Origin: Clostridium bornimense
GTDB taxonomy: Bacteria; Bacillota; Clostridia; Clostridiales; Clostridiaceae
Assembly: GCF_000577895.1 (NCBI RefSeq)
Contig: NZ_HG917868.1
Location: forward strand, 1,240,001-1,304,000
DNA: 64,000 bases
Direction of reading: 5' to 3'
This document shows, piece by piece, positions 45,682 through 54,045 of this stretch (position 1 is its first letter; each line of letters opens with the position of its first letter). The notes below the pieces were generated by a model. That model was not told the DNA's origin and ran no database searches. It saw only the letters and a list, made by a program, of their open reading frames with translations. A program made the translations under genes and the position numbers.

Positions 45682-45807
45682 CTTTTATAATAAAGTTGAA
45701 GAAAAAAAATATGGTGTTAAAATATAGAGTGTTAATTATAAAATATATAAATTATATTTATAGTATGATATATATAAATATTTATTAGAATAAATAAGGG
45801 GGGTATT

Positions 45808-46908
45808 ATGAATTATTATTTAAATAGAATAAATGAAGTAATTGAAGGTATAGAAGAGCTAAATAGAAGTGCAATGATAAAAGCTGAAGAAAGGTTAAAT
45901 TCACTTGCAAAACCAATAGGTAGTCTTGGTAAGTTAGAAGATATAGCGGTGCAATTATCAGGTATTACAGGTAAAATAAAAAATAAAGTTGAAAAAAAAG
46001 CTATAATAATAATGTGTGCTGATAATGGAGTGGTAGAAGAGGGAGTAGCTTCAGGTCCACAGTCATTGACAGTAGCACAAACTATAAATTTTACAAGGGG
46101 ATTAACAGGGGTAGCAGTATTAGCAGAAAAAAATAATTCAGATTTAATAGTTGTGGATGTTGGTATAAATAGTGATGAAAAAATCCAATCAGTAAAGGAG
46201 AGAAAAATAAGAAAATCTACAGATAATATTGCAAAAGGTCCTGCAATGACATATGAAGAATGTTTAAGAGCAATAGTTGTTGGTATAGATATGGTAGAAG
46301 AAGCTAAGAAAAGTGGATATGATTTGATAGGGGTAGGTGAAATGGGAATAGGAAATACTACTACAAGTAGTGCTGTTCTTTCAGTAATTACAGGATGTGA
46401 AGTAGAAAAGGTAGTAGGAAAAGGTGCAGGATTAACTAAGGATGCTTTTGAAAAAAAGAAAAAAGTTATAAGAGATGCTATAAAGATAAATAACCCTGAT
46501 AAAAATAATATTATAGATGTATTATCAAAAGTTGGAGGTTTTGATTTAGCAGCTATGACAGGGGTGTTTTTAGGTGCAGCCTTTTATAAAATACCTGTGG
46601 TAATAGATGGATTTATATCTGTAGTAGCAGCATTAGCAGCTTTTAAGATAAATAGTTTAGCTAAAGAATATTTTATACCATCTCATAAGTCATGGGAAGT
46701 TGGTTATAATATTGCAATTGAAAATATGCATTTGGAGCCAATGCTAGATTTAAATATGAGATTAGGTGAAGGAAGTGGATGTCCAATAGCATTTTCTATA
46801 GTAGAATATTCTTGTGCTATTATGAACAACATGGCAACATTTGATGAAGCAGAAATAGATGATAGTTATTTAGAAGAAGTAAGAGAAAAAGAAAATTATA
46901 TTGTTTAA
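45808..46908 (+). CDS. cobT: Nicotinate-nucleotide--dimethylbenzimidazole phosphoribosyltransferase
   Basis: CobT makes alpha-ribazole phosphate from nicotinate mononucleotide and a lower-ligand base for the cobalamin nucleotide loop. The 366-residue protein has LNSLAKPIGSLGKLEDIAVQ, CADNGVVEEGVASGPQS, GVGEMGIGNTTTSSAVLS and the C-terminal LRLGEGSGCPIAF-like segment (NMRLGEGSGCPIAFSIVE) with the catalytic Glu region. The start has AAGGGGGG. No B12 box was found upstream, so this first unit is not obviously riboswitch-controlled. It heads the run cobT-cobO-cobU-cobS. Confidence 0.95.
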   Translation: MNYYLNRINEVIEGIEELNRSAMIKAEERLNSLAKPIGSLGKLEDIAVQLSGITGKIKNKVEKKAIIIMCADNGVVEEGVASGPQSLTVAQTINFTRGLTGVAVLAEKNNSDLIVVDVGINSDEKIQSVKERKIRKSTDNIAKGPAMTYEECLRAIVVGIDMVEEAKKSGYDLIGVGEMGIGNTTTSSAVLSVITGCEVEKVVGKGAGLTKDAFEKKKKVIRDAIKINNPDKNNIIDVLSKVGGFDLAAMTGVFLGAAFYKIPVVIDGFISVVAALAAFKINSLAKEYFIPSHKSWEVGYNIAIENMHLEPMLDLNMRLGEGSGCPIAFSIVEYSCAIMNNMATFDEAEIDDSYLEEVREKENYIV

Positions 46909-46924
46909 AGGAGAGAAATTAGAA

Positions 46925-47455
46925 ATGGATCAGGGATTAATTCATATATATTGTGGTGATGGAAAAGGAAAAACTACTGCTGCAATGGGACTTGGAATGA
47001 GAGCAGCAGGAAGAAAGAAAAAAGTATTATTGACTCAATTTTTGAAAAGTGGAAGAACGGGAGAGTTAGCATCAATAGAAAAATTAGACGAGTATTTTCA
47101 TATTTTTGAAGGTAAACCTGTTAATAAGTTTGTATGGAATATGAATTATGAAGAAAAAGCGGTTACCAAAGATGAACATGGAAGTAGATTTAGAAAAGTA
47201 GTAGATAAAGCTATAGACGAAGACTATGATATGTTAATATTAGATGAGAGTATAGCATCTATAAATTTAGAATTTATAGATTTAAATGAAGTTATAAGCT
47301 TTCTAAAAAACAAACCTTATGGATTAGAAGTTATAATGACTGGTAGAAATCCTAAAGAAGAATTGATAGATTTAGCTGACTATGTGTCAGAGATAAAGTG
47401 TGTAAAACATCCTTATGAAAAAGGTATACCATCTAGAATAGGAATAGAAAAGTGA
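46925..47455 (+). CDS. cobO: Cob(I)yrinic acid a,c-diamide adenosyltransferase (CobO/BtuR type)
   Basis: The enzyme transfers the 5'-deoxyadenosyl group of ATP to Co(I) corrinoids. The 176-residue protein has the P-loop IYCGDGKGKTTAAMGLGMRA, and the family strand DYDMLILDE, followed by NEVISFL and VIMTGRNPKEELIDLAD. The start at ATG 46925 follows AAAGGAGAG. An upstream TTG in frame overlaps cobT and is unlikely. The stop overlaps the GTG start of cobU by 4 nt, so translation is coupled. Confidence 0.94.
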   Translation: MDQGLIHIYCGDGKGKTTAAMGLGMRAAGRKKKVLLTQFLKSGRTGELASIEKLDEYFHIFEGKPVNKFVWNMNYEEKAVTKDEHGSRFRKVVDKAIDEDYDMLILDESIASINLEFIDLNEVISFLKNKPYGLEVIMTGRNPKEELIDLADYVSEIKCVKHPYEKGIPSRIGIEK

Positions 47456-47991
47456 TTTACTTTATAGTGGGAGGATCCAAAAGCGGGAAATCATTTTATG
47501 GAGAGAAAGAGGCAATTAAGTTATGTAAGAATAGTGAGTTATATTATATAGCAACAATGAATCCATATGATAAAGAAGATGAGAAAAGAATTGAAACCCA
47601 TCGAAGGCAGAGAGATGGTTTGGGATTTAAAACAATTGAACAGTATAGAGATATAGAAGAAATATTACTTAAGGTAAATTATTCTTCTACCATATTTATT
47701 GATAGCATTACATCTTTATTAACAAATGAAATGTTTTTAGAAAATGAAATTATAGAAAAACCAAGTAGAAAAATAATAGATGGTATAAAAAAAGTTGTTG
47801 AATCTGCTAGTAATGTTGTTATTATATCTGACTATATATTTAGTGATAGTATAATATATGACAAGTATACAGAGGAATTTAAAAAAGAGTTAGGATATAT
47901 AAATATTAAGATAGCTAATATGGCAGATAAAGTAGTAGAATGTTTTTTTGGAAACGTATATGTACATAAAGATATAGAGGAGAATAAATGA
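47452..47991 (+). CDS. cobU: Adenosylcobinamide kinase / adenosylcobinamide-phosphate guanylyltransferase
   Basis: CobU phosphorylates adenosylcobinamide and then transfers GMP to give AdoCbi-GDP. The 179-residue protein has Walker A VGGSKSGKSFYGE. The catalytic His region with the guanylyl acceptor is IETHRRQRDGLGFKTIE, followed by FIDSITSLLTNEM and a closing MADKVVECFFG. Its GTG start overlaps the cobO stop (gTGA), and its 3' end overlaps the cobS start by 4 nt. Confidence 0.94.
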   Translation: MIYFIVGGSKSGKSFYGEKEAIKLCKNSELYYIATMNPYDKEDEKRIETHRRQRDGLGFKTIEQYRDIEEILLKVNYSSTIFIDSITSLLTNEMFLENEIIEKPSRKIIDGIKKVVESASNVVIISDYIFSDSIIYDKYTEEFKKELGYINIKIANMADKVVECFFGNVYVHKDIEENK

Positions 47992-48743
47992 AAAGATATT
48001 TAAAAGGATTATTGATGGCGTTAGGAATGTTTACTATAATTCCTATGCCTAAAACTTATTGGGATGATGAAAGTTCAAGGCACATTATGAAATCTTATCC
48101 TGTAATAGGATTAGTAATAGGAGCGTTATGGACTATTCTTTATAAATTACTATTATATTTAAACACATCAAATATGATAAGAACTGCAATACTAATGATT
48201 TTTCCATTTTTTATTACAGGAATGTTACATTTAGATGGGTTTATGGATGTATGTGATGCTTTATTATCTAGAAGAGATAAAGAAGAGAAAGTAAGGATAC
48301 TTAAAGATCCTAATACCGGTGCTTTTGCGGTTATATCTTTAGCTATGATTTTTATTATTAATTTTTCGGCAATGTATACATTTATTGAAAAAGGTATTCC
48401 TTTCTACATTTTATTAGTAATTCCTATAATATCAAGAAGTATAATTGCAATAATGCTTTTGATAAAACCTACTATGAAGGAAAGTTCATTTGGAGCTTAT
48501 TTTAAAAAAGGGACAGGAAAGTTTGATATTATTGTACTAATGATTTTTCTTTTAATTTCTATATCATGTAGCTTTATTTTATTAAAGATAAAAGGAATTC
48601 TATTAGCAATATTAATGATAATAACGGTAGTTTTAACAGTGAATAATTCTTGCAAAGAGCTTGGAGGTATCAATGGTGATATTGCTGGACATGGATTAGT
48701 ATTAGCGGAGTCTATTGCTCTTTTATTTTTATCATTAGTGTAG
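47988..48743 (+). CDS. cobS: Adenosylcobinamide-GDP ribazoletransferase (cobalamin synthase)
   Basis: CobS joins AdoCbi-GDP and alpha-ribazole (phosphate) in the membrane. The 251-residue polytopic protein shows TIIPMPKTYWDDESSRH, the family signature HLDGFMDVCDALLSRRDKEE, LKDPNTGAFAVISL and the closing GGINGDIAGHGLVLAES. It has about six membrane segments. The start overlaps the cobU stop by 4 nt, with GAGGAG upstream. Confidence 0.95.
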   Translation: MKRYLKGLLMALGMFTIIPMPKTYWDDESSRHIMKSYPVIGLVIGALWTILYKLLLYLNTSNMIRTAILMIFPFFITGMLHLDGFMDVCDALLSRRDKEEKVRILKDPNTGAFAVISLAMIFIINFSAMYTFIEKGIPFYILLVIPIISRSIIAIMLLIKPTMKESSFGAYFKKGTGKFDIIVLMIFLLISISCSFILLKIKGILLAILMIITVVLTVNNSCKELGGINGDIAGHGLVLAESIALLFLSLV

Positions 48744-48753
48744 AGGTGAGAAA

Positions 48754-49140
48754 GTGATTTTAGTAGTTGGTGGAGCTTATAATGGAAAATTAAGCTTTGT
48801 ACAGGAACAATTCAATATATCTAAAGAAAATATATGTTTTTGTAATGAAGAAAACATTGATTTTTCAAAACAAGTTATATATAAATTTCATAAAAAAATA
48901 TATATGCAAAGGATAAGTGGAAATAATCCAGTTGATGAATTACATAAGATTAAAGAAAAACTAAAAGATAAAATAATAATTTGTGATGATATTTCTTCTG
49001 GAATAGTTCCATTAAAGAAAGAAGAAAGACTTTGGAGAGAGGATACTGGTAGATGTCTACAAATATTAAGTAAAGAGGCTAATATTATATATAGAGTTTT
49101 TTGTGGAATACCTACATTAATTAAAAATGAAGAGTTATAA
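48754..49140 (+). CDS. Reduced CobU-like nucleotide-binding protein
   Basis: This 128-residue protein opens with MILVVGGAYNGKLSFVQEQ, which aligns with the CobU Walker A but has Asn-Gly-Lys-Leu instead of a full GKS/T. A Walker B-like strand KIIICDDISSGIVPLKKEER follows. The segment LWREDTGRCLQILSKEANIIYRVFCGIP matches the C-terminal part of CobU. The middle CobU segment carrying the catalytic HRRxRD sequence is missing. It is therefore a divergent paralogue of CobU, probably without guanylyltransferase activity. The start is GTG after AGAGGTG. It overlaps cobC by 14 nt, so it is retained in the operon. Confidence 0.72.
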   Translation: MILVVGGAYNGKLSFVQEQFNISKENICFCNEENIDFSKQVIYKFHKKIYMQRISGNNPVDELHKIKEKLKDKIIICDDISSGIVPLKKEERLWREDTGRCLQILSKEANIIYRVFCGIPTLIKNEEL

Positions 49141-49735
49141 TTTATATTTTATAAGACATGGAAAAACGAAGGCAAATGAATTATCAAAATATTGTGGTAG
49201 TACAGATATTTCATTAAGTAAGATAGGGATTAAAGAACTTGAAGCATTTAAGGAAGTAAATAATTATCCTGAGGGAGAGATATATTTTACTACAGGAATG
49301 AACAGAACAAATGAAACTATGAAAATCATATATCCCAATATTCAATATGAAGTAATAGATGGATTTAAGGAATATAATTTTGGAATATTTGAGATGAAAT
49401 CTTATGAAGAGTTGAAATTTAATAAAAGTTATTTATCATGGATAAATGATGAAATGGGAGAAGTAGTTTGTCCTAATGGGGAAAGTAAAAAAGACTATAG
49501 AAAAAGGATTCAAGAAACATTTATAAATATAACAAAAGATATTATTGCTAAAAATATATCAAATGCAGTATTTATTTGCCATGGTGGAACTATAGGAACT
49601 ATACTAGAATTATTCTATGATAATTCTAAAAACTTTTATCAGTGGCAACCTAGATGTGGAGAGGGTTATAAGATAGTAGTAACTGGTAAAGAAAAAATTG
49701 AAATTATTGATGTAGAAAGAATATTTGAGGTTTGA
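49127..49735 (+). CDS. cobC: Alpha-ribazole phosphatase (histidine phosphatase family)
   Basis: CobC removes the 5'-phosphate of alpha-ribazole phosphate or cobalamin phosphate. The 202-residue protein has the phosphohistidine signature YFIRHGKTKANE, the second Arg in TGMNRTNETMKII, the catalytic Glu region EYNFGIFEMKSYEEL, and the second His in VFICHGGTIGTILE. The assignment to alpha-ribazole rather than phosphoglycerate rests on its position among cob genes. The ATG overlaps the preceding stop by 14 nt. A second phosphatase-superfamily gene lies in the same operon. Confidence 0.88.
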   Translation: MKSYNLYFIRHGKTKANELSKYCGSTDISLSKIGIKELEAFKEVNNYPEGEIYFTTGMNRTNETMKIIYPNIQYEVIDGFKEYNFGIFEMKSYEELKFNKSYLSWINDEMGEVVCPNGESKKDYRKRIQETFINITKDIIAKNISNAVFICHGGTIGTILELFYDNSKNFYQWQPRCGEGYKIVVTGKEKIEIIDVERIFEV

Positions 49736-49738
49736 TTT

Positions 49739-50680
49739 ATGATATGTTTAACAATAGGTGTTTTATTAGATTTTATAATAGGAGATCCACAAAATCCTAT
49801 TCATCCCGTTAGAATTATAGCAATGCTGGCTAAAAATTTAGAAGAAAGATTACGTAAAATTATGAATAATAACTTGAAATTAGCAGGAGCTATTATGTGG
49901 TTTCTAGTTATTGCTATAACATTTTTTGTTTCTAGTGTTGTTGTTATAATTTTTAATAGAATTAATAATTATTTAGGAATTTTAGTTTCATCAGTTATGA
50001 TTTATTTCTGCATTTCTTCTAAGGGACTTATAGTTGAGGGATTAAAAGTTGTTAAGTTTATACTAAATAATGATATTATAGGAGCAAGAAAACAGCTTTC
50101 ATATATAGTGGGAAGAGATACAAGTAGTTTAGAGAAAGATGGAATTTTAAAAGCTGTTGTAGAAACTTTAGCAGAAAATTTATCTGATGGAGTAGTAGCA
50201 CCATTATTTTATATAGGGATAGGTGGAGCACCACTTGGGATTATGTATAAGGCTGTAAATACTATGGATTCTATGTTCGGATATAAAAATGAAAGATATA
50301 GGGAATTCGGATATTTTTCAGCTAAAGCCGATGATATATTTAATTATATTCCTGCTCGTTTAACAGCTATTCTAATAATATTAGTATCTTTTATTTTGAG
50401 GTTAAATACTAAAAATTCCTTTAAGGTTTATAAGAGAGATAGGAATAAACATCTTAGTCCTAATAGTGCACATCCTGAAGCTGCTGTAGCAGGAGCGTTA
50501 AATCTTAGATTAGGAGGTCCAAATTATTATTTTGGAAAATTAGTGGAGAAACCTTATATAGGTGACTATCTAAAGGACATAGAAGTGGAAGATGTATATA
50601 TAACTAATAAAATAATATATAGTGTTACAATTTTATCATATATAATAGCTATAGTACTTATATTTATAATAGGGAGGTAG
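49739..50680 (+). CDS. cbiB: Adenosylcobinamide-phosphate synthase CbiB
   Basis: CbiB attaches aminopropanol phosphate to adenosylcobyric acid, in the membrane. The 313-residue protein has the family opening LLDFIIGDPQNPIHPVRIIA, the conserved GRDTSSLEKDGILKAVVET, ENLSDGVVAPLFY, AVNTMDSMFGYKNERYREFG and SPNSAHPEAAVAGALNL. It has about five membrane segments. The gene lies immediately upstream of cobD, whose product supplies its substrate. The start is preceded by GAGGTTTG. Confidence 0.95.
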   Translation: MICLTIGVLLDFIIGDPQNPIHPVRIIAMLAKNLEERLRKIMNNNLKLAGAIMWFLVIAITFFVSSVVVIIFNRINNYLGILVSSVMIYFCISSKGLIVEGLKVVKFILNNDIIGARKQLSYIVGRDTSSLEKDGILKAVVETLAENLSDGVVAPLFYIGIGGAPLGIMYKAVNTMDSMFGYKNERYREFGYFSAKADDIFNYIPARLTAILIILVSFILRLNTKNSFKVYKRDRNKHLSPNSAHPEAAVAGALNLRLGGPNYYFGKLVEKPYIGDYLKDIEVEDVYITNKIIYSVTILSYIIAIVLIFIIGR

Positions 50681-50686
50681 AGTGGT

Positions 50687-51763
50687 TTGTATTTAGGAAT
50701 GCATGGTGGAGATGTGGAAGAAGTTGCAAGACGATATAATATAGATAAGAAAAATATTATAGATTTTTCTGCCAATATAAATCCATTGGGAATAAGTGAA
50801 AAATGTAAAGAAGCCATGATAGATTCACTTAATAATATAAATGTATATCCTGATATAACTTATTTTAGGTTAAAGAAGTCAATATCAAGATTTGAAAATA
50901 TTAATTCTAATAATATTTTTTTAGGTAATGGAGCAGCAGAATGTATATTTAATGTGGTTAGAGCTATTAATCCTAAAAAAGCATTAATACCAGCACCAAG
51001 TTTTTCAGAATATAAACAAGCTGTTGACAGTGTTGATGGAGAAATAAAATATCATGTTTTAAAAGAGAACAATAATTTTAATTTTGATGAAGATTTTATA
51101 TGTGATATTACTGAAGATGTTGATCTAGTGTTTATATGCAATCCTAATAACCCTACAGGAACGTTAACATCAAGAGAATTCATTTTAAAAGTAATTGAAA
51201 AGGCCAAGATTGTTGATGCTATTATAGTCATAGATGAATCGTTTTTAGATTTTGTTTTTGAAGAGGAAAGATATACTTTAAAAAATTTAATAAATAGTTT
51301 CGATAGGTTAGTAATAATAAAATCCTTAACAAAATTTTTTGCACTACCAGGGGTAAGGGTAGGATATGGTATTACATCAAATACGAAAATTATGAAAGCA
51401 ATTAAAAAAATATCTATTCCATGGAATATAAATACCGTAGCTGTTGAAGGAAGTATAGCATCTCTTAATGATACGGAGTACATAAAAAAGACCAGAGAAT
51501 ATATGGAAAAAGAAAGAGAAAATCTTTATAAAGAAATAAAATCACATAAGGGGATAAAAGTTTTTAATCCATCTGTAAATTATATATTTTTTAAATTAGA
51601 ATCTAATATAGACTTAAGGGGAAAATTATTAGAAAAGAATATACTAATAAGAAGTTGTGAAAACTATTATGGATTGGATAATAGATATTATAGGGTTGCG
51701 GTAAAAAGTAATAGTGATAATAAAATTCTAGTTAAATTATTAGAAGAAGTGTTAAATGAGTAA
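50687..51763 (+). CDS. cobD: L-threonine-O-3-phosphate decarboxylase CobD
   Basis: CobD is a PLP enzyme making (R)-1-amino-2-propanol phosphate for CbiB. The 358-residue class I aminotransferase-fold protein has NIIDFSANINPLGIS, GNGAAECIFNVVRAI, FICNPNNPTG, VIDESFLDF, and the PLP-binding Lys in IIKSLTKFFALPGVRVGY. The start is TTG 50687, 9 nt after GGGAGG; an in-frame ATG four codons on is too far from that site. The next gene overlaps the 3' end by 8 nt. Confidence 0.93.
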   Translation: MYLGMHGGDVEEVARRYNIDKKNIIDFSANINPLGISEKCKEAMIDSLNNINVYPDITYFRLKKSISRFENINSNNIFLGNGAAECIFNVVRAINPKKALIPAPSFSEYKQAVDSVDGEIKYHVLKENNNFNFDEDFICDITEDVDLVFICNPNNPTGTLTSREFILKVIEKAKIVDAIIVIDESFLDFVFEEERYTLKNLINSFDRLVIIKSLTKFFALPGVRVGYGITSNTKIMKAIKKISIPWNINTVAVEGSIASLNDTEYIKKTREYMEKERENLYKEIKSHKGIKVFNPSVNYIFFKLESNIDLRGKLLEKNILIRSCENYYGLDNRYYRVAVKSNSDNKILVKLLEEVLNE

Positions 51764-52775
51764 AAAGAAAGTATTAATAATTATAGATGGATTAGAGGAA
51801 AATGAAAATGAATTTTTGGTAGATGTATTGAAAAAAGATGTAAAAAATACATCTATTGGTATTGATGAAAAGATAGTCGATACTGGAGTTAATGGATTTA
51901 AATCAGAAAGCTTAATTTGTATATTAAACATACTTGGATATCCAGCTAATATATATAAAATTTATGAAAGAGCATATTTTGAATCTATAGCTAGAGGTTA
52001 TAGTAAATTAGAAAAAAAGACTATATTACGTTGCAATATAGTTAAAATATCAGATAATAGATTAATAGATTTCACCGGAGGTATATCAAAAGAAATTGGG
52101 AAAATGCTTATTGATAGAATACAAGAAACTATTCCTTATATTCAGCATTGTAGTTCTTATAAAAATTTAATTTTTTTAGATGAGCCATACCAATATATAA
52201 AGTCAATTCAATTGCCACCACCGCATTTTAGCATAGGTAAAGTTATTGATAATAGAAATGATAGAAATATTATTACGGAGATTATGGATAAATCTAGAAA
52301 AATATTTAGTGATTTAGGATACACAAATCTTCTATTATGGCCATGGGGAGCATCAAAAAAAACTACGTTGCCCAGCTTTTATATAAAGCATGGATTAAAA
52401 GCTGCTGTTGTATCAGGTATCGACTTAGTTAAAGGAATAGGAAAGGTGTTAGATATGGTAGTCCCTAATATAGATGATGCTACTGGAGATATAGATACAA
52501 ATTTAGAAAATAAGTTAGAGATGACTTTAAAACTTTTAAAGGAAAAAGATTTTATATTATTACATATAAATGGGTGTGATGAAGCTGCACATCGTAAAGA
52601 ATATGATAAAAAAATCATGTTTTTTAATAGAATAATTAAAGTTGTAATAGAGCCTCTATTGAGTGAAGTTGATAATAACTTTGAAGTAATAGTAGGAAGT
52701 GATCATATTACAAATTCAGTTACAGGAGAGCATGCTGATGGAAAAGTGAAATTTATTGGTTTTAAAGTTAAGTGA
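51756..52775 (+). CDS. ApgM-like alkaline-phosphatase-superfamily protein in the cob operon
   Basis: This 339-residue protein resembles archaeal-type cofactor-independent phosphoglycerate mutase (ApgM). The N-terminal metal Asp is in VLIIIDGLEEN. A C-terminal motif, LLHINGCDEAAHRKEYDKKI, corresponds to the HxKGxDEAGHDGD motif, and VIVGSDHITNSVTGEHADG corresponds to the ADHSTP...HS metal motif. It is shorter than ApgM (~400 aa), and the Ser nucleophile region could not be located with certainty. Its overlap with cobD and position at the end of the cob run argue for a cobalamin role such as alpha-ribazole phosphate hydrolysis, rather than glycolysis. This is inference. Confidence 0.72.
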   Translation: MSKKKVLIIIDGLEENENEFLVDVLKKDVKNTSIGIDEKIVDTGVNGFKSESLICILNILGYPANIYKIYERAYFESIARGYSKLEKKTILRCNIVKISDNRLIDFTGGISKEIGKMLIDRIQETIPYIQHCSSYKNLIFLDEPYQYIKSIQLPPPHFSIGKVIDNRNDRNIITEIMDKSRKIFSDLGYTNLLLWPWGASKKTTLPSFYIKHGLKAAVVSGIDLVKGIGKVLDMVVPNIDDATGDIDTNLENKLEMTLKLLKEKDFILLHINGCDEAAHRKEYDKKIMFFNRIIKVVIEPLLSEVDNNFEVIVGSDHITNSVTGEHADGKVKFIGFKVK

Positions 52776-52785
52776 AGAGTTTGTA

Positions 52786-52814
52786 TTGACAATAATAGCT
52801 TAAAATAATATAAT
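52786..52814 (+). promoter_or_regulatory. Consensus promoter of the cobalamin-riboswitch transcript
   Basis: TTGACA (52786-52791) and TATAAT (52809-52814) have an exact 17-bp spacer, just upstream of the aptamer. Confidence 0.88.
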
Positions 52815-52829
52815 CAATAAGAAAATTGA

Positions 52830-53018
52830 CATAGAATGTGTTATAGACTTAATAGGGAATAAAGTGAAAATCTTTAACTACCCCAGTAACCGTGAAACTG
52901 ACGAAATCTTTATTATAGCCACTGCGAAAGCGGGAAGGTAAGAGAGAGTAGGATGAAGTAAAGTCGGGAGACCTGCATTTTATGATGAATTATTATCTTC
53001 TGAGGGTGGGATAATAAT
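52830..53018 (+). ncRNA. Cobalamin riboswitch
   Basis: The B12 box AGTCGGGAGACCTGC lies at 52962-52976. The upstream conserved core is GTGAAAATC, then GCCACTG and GGGAAGGT. P1 can form from CATAGAATG (52830-52838) and CATTTTATG (52976-52984). A 3' hairpin, ATTATTATC / GATAATAAT (52989-53018), carries GGGTGG in its loop, which is complementary to CTACCC at 52878-52883, as expected for the long-range kissing interaction. It controls btuF-btuC-btuD-DUF71-cobQ, turning them off when cobalamin binds. Confidence 0.93.
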
Positions 53019-53043
53019 ATATACTATTTTTGAACATAAAGAT

Positions 53044-53074
53044 AAAATAACCCCTGGGTTATTTTTATTTTTTT
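53044..53074 (+). terminator. Riboswitch-controlled terminator upstream of btuF
   Basis: AAAATAACC-cctg-GGTTATTTT followed by a long T-run lies 26 nt after the riboswitch and 60 nt before btuF, so control is by transcription termination. Confidence 0.85.
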
Positions 53075-53133
53075 GTGCAAAATATGTATACATATATGTA
53101 AATTCCTTCAATAAAAACGTGAGGAGAATAAAA

Positions 53134-54045
53134 ATGAAAAAAACAAAAAAATTTTTATCACTAATATTGCTAATAGCAATGTTAACACTTTCATTAATTG
53201 GATGTGGAAGTGAAAAATCTATTACTATGGAAGATAGGGAAGGAACTAAGTTTACTTTACCTTCTAAAGTAGAAAAAATTATTTCGACAGCACCATCAAA
53301 TACAGAGGTATTAGTAGAATTAGGATTATCGGATAAACTAGTTGCCATAGATAAATATTCTACAGACATAGAAGGTATAGATAAGGATTTACCTACAATT
53401 GATTTTAGAAATCCCGATGCTGAAACAATTATATCTTTAGAGCCTGACATTATAATAGCTTCAGGACATAATAAAACTGGAAATGAAGATCCATTTGCAG
53501 CAATAAAAGAAGCTGGTATTACAGTTGTATATATTCCAAGTAGTGATAGTATTGAAGGTGTATATAAAGATATAAGCTTTATTGCTGATATAACTGGTAC
53601 TGAAGAAAAAGGTGAAAAAATTATAGATGATATGAAGAAGGAGATTTCAAAAATTGCTGATATAGGTAAAACTATTACTGATAAGAAAAAAGTATATTTT
53701 GAAATAGGTTCTTCATCAAGTTTATTTAGCTTTGGTAAAAATACATTTTTAAATGAAATGATAGAATTAATAGGTGCTGAAAATATTTTAGGCAATGAAG
53801 AAGGTTGGGTATCTCCAAGTGAAGAAATTATTATTAAAGACAACCCAGATGTTATTTTGACAAATGAGCCTGTAGACAATATTATAGATACTATTAAAAA
53901 TAGAGAAGGATGGGGAGAAATAAATGCAGTAAAGAATAACAATGTTTATCTTATTGATAAAAATGCATCATCTAGACCTTCTCAAAATATAATTAAAGCA
54001 TTAAAGGAAATGGCTAAAGCCATTTATCCAGAGAAATATGAATAG
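53134..54045 (+). CDS. btuF: Cobalamin ABC transporter substrate-binding lipoprotein
   Basis: BtuF captures corrinoids at the cell surface and delivers them to BtuCD. The 303-residue protein has a lipoprotein signal (KKTKKFLSLILLIAM ... SLIGCG, with lipobox Cys near residue 23). A class III solute-binding fold follows: RVEKIIST-like start KVEKIISTAPSNTEVLVEL, DLPTIDFRNPDAETIISLEPD, and a long backbone helix. The start is ATG 53134 after AGGAG; an upstream GTG in the same frame overlaps that site. The cobalamin riboswitch directly upstream supports corrinoid specificity over heme or siderophore. Confidence 0.92.
   Translation: MKKTKKFLSLILLIAMLTLSLIGCGSEKSITMEDREGTKFTLPSKVEKIISTAPSNTEVLVELGLSDKLVAIDKYSTDIEGIDKDLPTIDFRNPDAETIISLEPDIIIASGHNKTGNEDPFAAIKEAGITVVYIPSSDSIEGVYKDISFIADITGTEEKGEKIIDDMKKEISKIADIGKTITDKKKVYFEIGSSSSLFSFGKNTFLNEMIELIGAENILGNEEGWVSPSEEIIIKDNPDVILTNEPVDNIIDTIKNREGWGEINAVKNNNVYLIDKNASSRPSQNIIKALKEMAKAIYPEKYE

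Noticed and set aside
45682-45807. A second cobalamin riboswitch upstream of cobT
   Set aside because: No B12 box or other conserved aptamer element could be found in the 126-bp gap.
52980-53942. A 320-codon open frame on the minus strand over the riboswitch terminator and btuF
   Set aside because: It has no ribosome binding site, low-complexity Ser/Ile/Phe-rich composition typical of an antisense of AT-rich coding DNA, and it overlaps a clear lipoprotein gene.
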